64,000 bases of DNA, from the NCBI GenBank assembly GCA_033182465.1, contig CP137318.1:1054001-1118000 (forward strand), written 5' to 3'. Made by a program: the position numbers and the translations under genes. Shown piece by piece: positions 49,767 to 59,105 of the stretch. Source of the stretch: Sanghuangporus weigelae (lineage: Eukaryota; Basidiomycota; Agaricomycetes; Hymenochaetales; Hymenochaetaceae). The notes under the pieces were generated by a model. It was given only the letters and a program-made list of their open reading frames with translations, made no database searches and was not told the DNA's origin. The number at the start of each line of letters is the position of its first letter. Position 1 is the first letter of the stretch.

Positions 49767-50958
49767 ATGTTTGGGGTCGATCGAGACTTGGATAGCGACA
49801 TGCTCCGAGTCTGGCATATGGTCCAGGAACTCAGCGAGCAACTGGTTCACAATCAAAAGCTCGTGTCCACGCTACAGGCACAGGCGAATACGTTGAAGGT
49901 ATCTCGCACACTGCCTATTTGAAATGCAAACTGGACTTTTGTTTCGACATGATATAGGACCATGCGATACAGAATGGCACTGGATGTGCTCTGAGGAGGT
50001 TTAACGTAGACCTTTCACAAGGTACGTCTGAATATACTTGGGTCAGTCTCCCTATGATTGTTTAGCCTTGCAGAGGTATTCGAGTCCGACCTGGAGAGGA
50101 CGAATGCACAGATGATAATCGAAAACCAAACGCTCATGCACGAAAACAAGCAGTTAAGCCAACTTTTGAAAGAGTACGAGCAGACTCTAGAGAATGTCAT
50201 GTCGAAATTTCGAAATCATTCAGTACGAGTTTTGTAATAGATTGTCTTGTGCTCTTTGCTGACCTTAATTTTGGTAGCTTGCGGCCCAGCAACATGAATT
50301 GACAATGACTCGACATTATGAAACTCTTCTCGTGGCTCGCGAGTCTAGTAGCAGGAGCTCGGAGCTGTCAAATAACGTGATAATTGCCGCTTCTCTACAA
50401 AGGCTGTCCCATAGTCTGCGTTGTTTACTTCGTTCCCTCTCGGGGGAGGACCCGGAATCGTCAAACGAGGAGGACGACAGACCTTTGGAGGAGCTTGCTG
50501 GTTTCCTTGAAGACGATAATCGGGAAGATTGGGCTGTGGAACGCGAAGCTGAGATTTCTCGTCTTCAGAAGGAGAATGAAGAGCTGCGGAAGATGCTGGG
50601 TGTCGACTCAGAAAATGCGCAACGGATGGGCTGGAGCGACGAAGAACCTGAGCATCGGCCTGTGCTGCACATCCTAAAGGCGACTATGGCCAGCTCGCAT
50701 CCACATGAGACGTGGGTTCAACGAAGTCCGCCGCAGATGCAGCCCTTTAATGCGGGACCTGTTCCAGGAAATGCTGCTCCCATACCATATATACCACTTC
50801 AACGCGGCAACGATTTTCAACCAGGAATGAGGGCTGTAAATACTTTACGAAGACCATCTATAATGAGGGGAAGGGGATCTGCGCCTTTCTGGGGACCATC
50901 GCCGCCAGCAACAGACCGGAGCTGGGTGCAAAGTGGCGCGCTTGACTTGGCTGGTTGA
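49767..50958 (+). CDS. FGFR1OP2/SIKE-like coiled-coil protein (probable STRIPAK component)
   Basis: The start [20 protein letters not shown] is at 49767. The reading frame extends upstream but has no ATG. Short exons follow: [20 protein letters not shown], then [20 protein letters not shown] with [20 protein letters not shown]. The last reads [11 protein letters not shown] and [18 protein letters not shown]. Human FGFR1OP2 and SIKE share the order of an N-terminal helix, a QENK..L...LEEHQSALELIMSKYREQ-like coil and an IFxLExENKxLREIL-like coil, and they belong to the STRIPAK phosphatase complex. The C-terminus is Pro/Arg-rich and disordered. Four or five exons, about 340 aa. In fungi STRIPAK controls hyphal fusion and fruiting. 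Confidence 0.65.
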
Positions 50959-51247
50959 ATAAAAACTTCTGTTTTATTTTTCTATACTGTCATATTACTA
51001 TCGTACGTTGGATCAAGTGTAGTCTGTTAATTTTATTTGCTGTCTTCCTATATAAAGTTTGGGCGCAGATGGATAACGTAATCTACACGGAGACAAATAA
51101 ACGCAAAGAAACGCGTCGCGTCCAGTGGTGGTGATGTTTTCTCATCTACACGTCCTCCGCTGAAATAATGTATGCGACACATAGTGCTGCGAAGGCACGT
51201 CTCACTGCATCACGCTGTAATGGCGTTGGTTCCTGACTTGTTCCCAG

Positions 51248-51652
51248 TGTTCCGCTCGTGAAGTGACCCTAAGGGTTGAAATTACCAGCTTGCAGGAGCA
51301 TCTTGGGTCAGTGGCATTGATTGCGATCACATATTTCACAGCTTCGCCGACCTCTAAGATAAAACTTAGGCAGGGTGAAGATCCAGAGAAATTTGTTACA
51401 AATCACATCAAACTTCTGCACGACTACAATGAAGCAAAGGATGCAGCTCAGGTCCGTTCTCCGTCGTGATTGGCAAAAGTTCATCTTCTGAATGTGACAC
51501 GGGACACATAGATAATCATAGGGAAGGTTCGACGAAATCCGCTCGGATATGAGCATTTCTCGTTCTGATATGCATTTACTCAGCTTGCAGTTTACAAGGA
51601 GACTACCATAAAGCAGCTGCACGAAGCTTACGGGCTTTCTCCGGATGATTAG
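51248..51652 (+). CDS. SWI5: Swi5-like recombination mediator (5' end unresolved)
   Basis: Small partner of Sfr1 that helps Rad51/Dmc1 load on DNA. The main exon (from acceptor at 51247) encodes VEITSLQEHLG and ends in FVTNHIKLLHDYNEAKDAAQ, the diagnostic Swi5 helix (HI..LH.YNE.KD..Q). The next coding exon is a 15-nt micro-exon, 51512-51526, encoding IIIGK. It is followed after an intron by LAVYKETTIKQLHEAYGLSP and stop at 51652. The join is in frame and restores the family's L.G.LA...... spacing. A donor of the type GTCCGT at 51452 is unusual. I could not place the start exon: no in-frame ATG joins cleanly, though one may lie near 51168. Confidence 0.65.
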
Positions 51653-51736
51653 TAGCCAGACTGTTTCCGGTCATTCAACCGTACCGTACTAGAGTTCAAT
51701 ATTGAATCCACATAGAACACTCCCAGAACTACATTT

Positions 51737-53008
51737 TTATTCTTCGTCAACAACTATCCAGCTCGTGGCACAGCCGGCCCATACACCAACCACCTTTCCT
51801 CGTCGATGATCAGCGGATGGCCATAATCGAGTACACTCATGAACATCGAGGGTGTGCCCTAAACCGAGGCTTCCGTGTTCATTCCAACCCCATCCAAATA
51901 CATCCAAAGCGCCACCATTGACCTGCGCGCTAGTTTGTGAAGAGAGAAGAACATGCTCGCTTCCACAGATAATATTCAGAGAAGCAGCCTCCGATGCATC
52001 TGCTGGTAAACTAATTTCATTCATCTGGCCCGCAGTAACTTCGGCGCCAGAAGCCAATGCCAATTGCCCGTTTGAGTTGCTGCCAGTGGCCAAAACAATC
52101 CATTTATTAGAATTGTCATGCCTCTTGAGAAGATATGTGCCGTTCCAAGTGGCGTTGACTGCGCATATATTTTTTGCTGCGTCAATACCAGAGAGTTGAC
52201 CTTTTTTGTTGGATCCAAGAGAGAGCACAGTGCCTTCTGATGTTAAGAATACTGCATGTTGGCTTCCAACAGCGAAGGCGCTAATGCATGAAGTGAATGG
52301 GATGATATTTGGCGAACTATATGTCGGTTGTGGCTTCTTCGAACCAGGACCCTGCCCTAGCTGTCCCTGCCGTGCAGCACCCCATCCTACGATGAGTTCC
52401 GCTTCCCGCTTATTTGCATCCAGGAATACGAGCTTTGCGATTACGTTGTGAGGCCCAGCCTTCAGCTGAACGACCCGTATATTCGAGGCTGTCTTCGGAA
52501 GTAAGTGTCTAAACCCGACTGGGCGCCAGATATCCGTTTCCTTCCGTCCTCCTGGTAAGCCACCTATGCCAAGGTCGCCGAAGTCGTCACTCCCAACAGA
52601 TAGAACCAGATCGCTATCCGATCCGGAGAGGACTGCGTAAGATGTCTCCCAAGAAGCGGCGATGAATGTGATATCGCAGTCGACGAATTCAGTAAATCGA
52701 GCATCATCGCTTCGAAGAAAAATACGATGGAAGACGGAGGAGGCGCCAAACTCTCGACGATACTGGGCTCCTAATTGGCCCCTGTGACCGTTCCCGCAGC
52801 CCCATATTTGAGTGACGCCCTCCTGTGAGCGCAGTAAGAGAAGAGTGTGATTTGCCCCAGTTGTGATTGACAAAATTCTGCTTCCGGCGAGCTCTCCGTC
52901 ACTCAAACTTCCGTCAAACACACACCGCTGAAAGCTATGGCTGTCCGCCTCTGAGCCTTGAGCAAGTTGACCGTGAGCATTGGAGCCCGATGAATAGACA
53001 GCGCACAT
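51737..53008 (-). CDS. KTI13: Kti13/Ats1-like RCC1-repeat protein
   Basis: RCC1-type beta-propeller that works with Kti11/Dph3 in tRNA wobble-uridine modification by Elongator and in diphthamide synthesis. Single exon. The start at 53008 (MCAVYSSGSNAHGQLAQGSE) matches yeast Ats1's MSCVYAFGSNGQRQL better than the in-frame Met at 53044. RCC1 repeats include GANHTLLL, WGCGNGHRGQLGAQ, SVGSDDFGDLGIGG and LSLGSNKKGQLSGID. The C-terminus GWGWNEHGSLGLGH, then VGVWAGCATSWIVVDEE, parallels the yeast ending GGCATTWIVL. At about 423 aa it is longer than the yeast protein (333 aa). It is divergent from the first RdRP gene. Confidence 0.82.
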   Translation of the reverse strand: MCAVYSSGSNAHGQLAQGSEADSHSFQRCVFDGSLSDGELAGSRILSITTGANHTLLLLRSQEGVTQIWGCGNGHRGQLGAQYRREFGASSVFHRIFLRSDDARFTEFVDCDITFIAASWETSYAVLSGSDSDLVLSVGSDDFGDLGIGGLPGGRKETDIWRPVGFRHLLPKTASNIRVVQLKAGPHNVIAKLVFLDANKREAELIVGWGAARQGQLGQGPGSKKPQPTYSSPNIIPFTSCISAFAVGSQHAVFLTSEGTVLSLGSNKKGQLSGIDAAKNICAVNATWNGTYLLKRHDNSNKWIVLATGSNSNGQLALASGAEVTAGQMNEISLPADASEAASLNIICGSEHVLLSSQTSAQVNGGALDVFGWGWNEHGSLGLGHTLDVHECTRLWPSADHRRGKVVGVWAGCATSWIVVDEE

Positions 53009-53371
53009 GATTGTAAAAAGTGACGAAGAACCACTTCGGAGCAAGGACCGTTATAACGATAAAGTATCCGATCACCGATCAGCAGGAGTGATCAACGCGA
53101 CGCGTCTTTCGGAGTTTGAATTGCTTCCTTCCGAATGAACTTTGGTGCGACACCTCTTCCTTCCTCATCTTATCTCTCTCGCTTTACCATATCACATATA
53201 CCCCGCGCTTCGTTTCCTTTCTTGTCGTGATCTTGATTATACCACCTTATCGATTTACCCGGACCTTCATAAATACGAGATACCTGTGGATTCTTGCATG
53301 CGTCATACTTCAGCCACTCTCTACATCTGTACGTCTCTTCGGAATACTGTAATAGTCCAGCTCCTTACAGG
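53009..53371 (+). promoter_or_regulatory. Promoter and 5'-UTR intron of RdRP copy 1
   Basis: 363 bp. A stretch at about 53107-53190 resembles the sequence upstream of copy 2 (about 58803-58880): TTCGGAGT(T/C)TG(A/G)ATTGCTTCC followed by a pyrimidine-rich tract. A likely 5'-UTR intron runs 53329-53370 (GTACGT..CAG), ending one base before the ATG. Confidence 0.55.
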
Positions 53372-56300
53372 ATGGCTCTGGACTCAGAGAGTGGTGTGCT
53401 CTCCGCAAGCGCAGTGCGCAGCGTAATCCCTTCAAGCGAGCACACGACCAAGGGGAACTCCGGTGAGCATGATTCCTTGTGTCGGAGGAAGGGATTCTGA
53501 TAACCGCACAGCAACAAGCCTACTTGTTGAACTATTCCGTAAATCCCCTACGAGCAGCCCCAAAAAAACCGGTCGTGTAATGTTAGAAAAAGGTGTCAGC
53601 ACGATAAAAACAAGACGTGAGTCGGCTAGAAAGGTCTCTTTTCTCGTTGATCGCAAATGCCATTATAGCAGATCCGCAGCAAAAACAATTAATACGTGAA
53701 ACTCCTGCGGAGCAGCTTCCTGAAATTAAACATGTCGAACTATCAGATTCGACCACGGAATCTGGAAAGAAAAAGGATTTGCGCTCAAGTAATGCTTCCA
53801 GCCAGGTTCGTCACTCCCATGCATAGCGGGGAACATGATTCTACCTCTTCGATAAGTTGTCATATTATATAGGCGACAAAGAATTTGAGGAGACCCTTGC
53901 GATGATGGACGAGGAACAAGGTATGCATTTCAAGCTGTTTTTGTAAAACAAAATAAAAATAGACTGCTGATAATATACACAGTTGAAGACTGTAAGTGGA
54001 GCTCGATTGTTCGACTAGAGAGGACTAATGGAGTGTCTATACAGTAGTCTGCTCAATTCCTGATGTTCCTCAGTCCAACAGTTCTAGCTCGGCAAGCTCA
54101 GGATCTTCTCTCTCGCGGACCACCTCAGATTCGACCGTCGCGACTTCAGTGGAGTCTTCGACACCTGGGAAAGCCGACAAGCGCAGAAAGAGACACGATG
54201 CCGATGAGTATCCTTGTCGACGCGCAAAGCCTCCGTCGGAACGACAAGATGGTGATCAAGTCGCAGCGAAACCGCATAGCAAGGATCTGGACGTTCGATC
54301 TTATGAGCTACCTTTAACCGTGTTGGCTTCGCATCAGAAGCATAGTAAACTGGACCGCCCATTGCCTCGAAACCTATGTGATCCGGGTCACAGCGCACCC
54401 GTGACGTCCACCACGAAGCTCGCCGTGAATTCGACTGCTAGTGTATCCGTTTCAGCTCATGAGACGCTGACGAAAAGGGTCACGATACACGCTGGGCAAG
54501 TCAGCTCGGGAATAGAGAAGGAGGTCATCGACCTGGAAGCAGGCGTCTCCAAGAGGACGCCAGCATTGCATCCCCTGGCGGCTTCCAAGATTGCAAGTAG
54601 TACGAAATGCTCCAGCCCGCTGAGCACGAAGATAGCCTCGAAATGCATCTTCCAGTCCACGACAATTGCCGAGAATAAGATCCCGTCTAATACTCCAATC
54701 ATCATAGCACATGATCAAAATAAGCAGTGGCTTTTGGATGACGAAGGGATAGCGAAAGGCGTGCAATTTGAAATCGCCCGTGGCATCACTCATGGCTGGT
54801 GGACTTGGGAAGATATTACAGATGGAGTTGTAAAGAAGCTTCGTGGCACAAACTTCGAGAAAGCTGGGAAAGTCGCAGAAATCATCGGAAAGGTAACTAA
54901 AGAGCGCCTGAGTTCTTCTGTACTTGCAACGCGACAGGCAATTTAGTACGTATCTTCTTTTTTTTTTGCCTTGAAGCAACTCAATTGACTGTCTTTCCAG
55001 CGCCGAGCTTGACAGGGAACAAAAGGCGTTTGCAGAAGGCAAGGGTCGTGGATTGGGTCTCATGGGTCCATGGGAGGGAAAGGAAAACTGGCACGGTGGA
55101 TGTGTCCAATTGACTGCCAAACTGACGTTTGACAAGGAAAACCGGAACGGCCAGCTTCCTTTCTCGATTCGCCTCAATAGCTTCGGTATCGGCAAGTCAA
55201 ATCGGGCGGCACGCCGTTTTACGTCGCTCTCCGTTTTACAGCTCAAATTCGAGAAGGAGGCACTGTACGACGAGAAGAAGTATCAGCTCGTGGTCGAACT
55301 CCTCAGTAGGAACGTCGTCATTTGCGGGCGCTTATACCGTGCCTTTTGTACAAAAGAAGGGAAGATTTTTTCCGTCGAGACGAATGCAGATTACCAACGC
55401 CAGAAGAGGAAGAGCGTCGGGGATCATTTCAGAATGTCATATCGAAGAATCATCAATGCCATCAACCCGCTTGACCTCAACAAGGAACAGGTTAGGAGCT
55501 CCTACTTTCGATGTCTAGCATATCTGACGTATTCCTAGGCAATGAACAAGTGGCTTGCTCGATGGTATGGCGCCTTCGATGTCGACAAACTGCGCGCATC
55601 TAAGTTTCGTTTTTGTAGGCAGTTAATTTTATCAACGTCAAGACCTGTTGTTGAGTTCGAACCGGAGAACATCTATCTGGATTTGGACGACGTCTGTACG
55701 TACATCAAGCGCCTGCATTGTCTGACTTTACTAAGCTGCGAAAAGATGGAGATGACACCGATAAAAATAGCATTATGACAGATGGATGCGGCTGGATCAA
55801 TTTATCTGCTCTTAAGCAAAGTAAGAGAATCGGATAGGTCTTGCGTGTATGTGTTGAATAACTTACTATCATGTTCAAAGTTGCGGCCATGACAAACTCA
55901 ACCGTCCCAGTCGTTGTACATGGGCGAATTGCCGGTGCGAAGGGCCTTTGGCTCCTGCACCCTTCGCCGGAGCACAGAAGCGACACGGAACCTCCGAAGA
56001 TAGTGAGTTCTTGTATAACAATCGAAGTGCTCCGAGGTCTGAGCCACTCCACCAAAGTGGATTCGACGGTCACAACTCAAAATCAAACTGCCTCAGACAG
56101 AGGATTGGGATCGCGCACTACGAATCTTTGACCTTGTACGGCTACCTCGCCTCACTGTTCCTAGCGGCTTGAACATGCAAACAATAATGAATATGGCGTA
56201 TAATGGCGTACAGGACAAAGTCTTCGTAAATCTAATGGACGAGGGATTGAAGAAGGAGATCGAACCATTGACAAAATGGGACGGAGACAACGCGTGCCTT

Positions 56301-58363
56301 CTGCTGGCGAGAGCAGTAGAAGAGGCTGGTGGTGTGATGGCGTCACGTCGTAGTCGTGCCGCTGGTGGAGAAGCGCGACTGTATAATTTTGTTCGAGACG
56401 AAGCTGATGATGACGATGATCCTGGGGCAAGTGTTGGATTAGTTGAAAGAGATCCGATCAGCGGGTGTCCTGCCACTCTTTATGAGTCCGCCCATGACAT
56501 GTTGATTGCTGGCTTTAACCCGCTGCAAAACTTGGTCCTGCGGGAAAAACTGAAATACATTCTAAAAGAGGCAATTAAGTCGTATATGGAAAAGTTCCAT
56601 ATACCAGTCATTTCGTCCGCAGAGGCATTCATCGCACCAGGTATGCACCACCTCTGAATAGGAACTTGCTTCTCACAAAATGAATAGACCCTTGCGGAGT
56701 CCTGGAAGAAGGGGAAATCTACTTCCGGTGCTCAACTCCTGTCAGTGATCCGATGGTTTCCATCGACCCCTATACCTTTTTGGGTCCTGTCCTTGTAAGT
56801 GGCTTTCTTGTCAATGTTTCAGTCGCTGATATGGCAATAAAGGTGAGCCGGAATCCGACACGAGTCCCGTCTGATATCCGGAAGGTAGACTACTAGATTT
56901 CCTCTTAAACGTCAGTTTGACGGTTTCCAGGTTACGGCGGTTAGCCGAGACCAACTGCTCTCGTACACTGATGTCATCATTTTCTCGACAAAAGGCAAAC
57001 GGTCGTTAGCAAGTGAGCGTTTTGAATCACGATGGGTTCTTCTCTAAACTCACGTCCATGCAGGTTACCTGGGCGGGGGAGGTATGTTGAATCAATTAAG
57101 AAATGAAAGCTGACATTCTCGAACCTGATTCACAGACTATGACGGAGGTATGTTCACGAATTGATAGGTATTGCGGCACTGTGCCTAATCAAGCGATACA
57201 GACACCGTCACAATCATAGCTGATCCAGCTATCACTAGCGGTTTCCGTAACTCTGAATATATTACGGAACCTCAGGAGGTTCGTGAGGCATTCGAAACGG
57301 ACGTTGAAAAGGTGTCCGGATTCCTGGTGAAACTGGAAAAAATGGGACGCGAAGAAAGGTATGCTCGAATCACCCACAAAGTCTTGCATGGCCTATCAGA
57401 CGGAAAAGTTGGTCTTTATTCACATATGCACGATAACGCGTAAGCCAGATGCTCGAATGTGCTAAAACCTCGTGAATAACCTATTGCTGATTTAGGATTT
57501 ATGAGCTTGGGTACAATGATCGAGTGACCATTCGACTGGCATACATGTAGGTGATATGTTCAAGCGCTGTGCTCGACTAACTCTTGTTTAGGTTCACAAC
57601 TTGCTTGGACTCCGTCAAGTCGGGTCTACGAATTAAAGACTCAGTCTTCAAGGAAGACTCCAAAAGGTGGAACGCTCCGAGGCCAGAATGCATGCAGACA
57701 AACGATGAAAGTGCCCGAAACCAAAACAGGGCAGGAGTCGGCAGGCGGTTGAACAGACCACGGAACCTCGGACCATTCGTCCTTGAGACGTTGAAGAAAT
57801 GCGCTAAGGAACTTGGTGACAAAGCTCTATGTAACTTTGAAATGCTGAGTGACAAGGGAGAATCCTCGGGGCTCGACGAGGACCTCGCGAAGCCGTATTA
57901 CGAGATGAAGGAAGTCGTGAACGGTTTGCACCGCGACGACAAACTGCTCTCCGACCTTGAAGAAATCAAGAAATTCGTCGAATCATTATGCGATCAATAT
58001 ATCGCGGAAGTCGTACCCCATTTTGGAGAGAAGAGTCCTCGTAAAAATGGCGCAAACGATTCAGCATCGAGGACCCGAACGATCACCCAAATCAACCGCG
58101 AGTATGCCAGGAGATTTAAAGAGGGCCTTTCTGATCGCCGTCTGCTCGTCCCTCCACGAGTATTGAGAGAGGTCAAGGCGTCGTACGCACATGTTTACGG
58201 CTCGTCGAAATCGAAAATGGGGAGAGCGTTCGGATTCGTAGTTGCCCATGATACTTTGTGCGCGTTGAAAAGCCTGGAGAAGGGAGGAGGCTCAGTGAGT
58301 AGAGAGTGTCGGGACTATACATTGGTCTCGTCTAAACTCGTGAAGCTGGTTCGTGATGAATGA
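53372..58363 (+). CDS. RNA-dependent RNA polymerase (QDE-1/RDR family), tandem copy 1
   Basis: Cellular RdRP that makes double-stranded RNA for RNA silencing. Exon 1 is 53372-53462; a 49-nt intron follows. A Ser-rich N-terminal extension of about 400 residues precedes the conserved part, which begins FEIARGITHGWWTWEDIT. Then come LMGPWEGKENWHGGCVQLTA, IMTDGCGW, SNTPIIIAHDQN-type segments and SSAEAFIAP-like motif. The double-psi barrel active site SYLGGG-DYDGD-TVTII carries three catalytic aspartates, encoded across micro-exons 57064-57081 (18 nt) and 57136-57147 (12 nt). The C-terminal part is helical, with YAHVYGSS and FVVAHDTLCAL, stopping at 58363. About 17 introns, and roughly 1,300 aa (estimate). 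No frameshift or internal stop was found in any exon pair checked. Confidence 0.9.
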
Positions 58364-59105
58364 TTTTGAACTTGTATGCAATTCTGTTATGTTTAGTGTA
58401 CTATTCCTTTCCCTGATTAGTTAGTGAGGCTTTGGCGTCTTTGCAAACATTTTGCCGGCTTTGCCGATGAAGACAGATTTGTGCCAGTGATTTCGAGTTC
58501 GAATTGTATAACACATTGATTCTTCACAATCCGACTTGTGGTTGAGTTCACCTTTTTCCGAATAGGAGCATCACAGGTCGCGATTTGGTCCCGCTTTGAT
58601 CGGTGAACTGTGCTTTCGAAGAGGATCGGGTCGACCAGATTAGGAGAATAATCGCTTGTGGTTGTGGCTACCTTCCTTAGGTGTGAGCAAGTTTACCACA
58701 TGAACGTTGAAGTGGACGAATAAATGGAGAAGAAAATATGATCGACCATTGGGAAGGTCCGAGTCGATCATCATGATCAAGAAGGATCAGCAAGACACGT
58801 GTTTTTTCGGAGTCTGGATTGCTTCCGTGCCCATTCAAGACTCACTTTTGGCGCGTCAACTCTTTCTTCTTCTTCGTCTCGCATATTTCAATTCTTCTAT
58901 TTCACGTGTACCACATTCACTTCTTCACCTTTACTCTTGAGATCTCGATCGTCCGAAATTATACCCTCTTGTCAACTCACCTAAATCTTTATAAGCCCCT
59001 TGCTCTCTTGTGCGTGCCTACTGGATATCCCTGGTCCTTGCTATTTCTCCTCTCCTCTTGATTTGTACGTCTTTGAAATACTGTCTTCAGTCATGATCCT
59101 ATAGG
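58364..59105 (+). other. Spacer and promoter of RdRP copy 2
   Basis: 742 bp between the two polymerase genes. The left 400 bp hold the 3' UTR of copy 1. The right part matches the copy 1 promoter in outline: TTCGGAGTCTGGATTGCTTC near 58805, CACGTG at about 58796-58801 and 58903-58908, then a pyrimidine-rich tract. A 5'-UTR intron at 59065-59104 again ends one base before the ATG. Confidence 0.55.

Noticed and set aside
58490-58515. GAGTTCGAATTG resembling a tRNA B box
   Set aside because: No matching A box, acceptor stem or anticodon arm upstream. No tRNA was found anywhere in the window.
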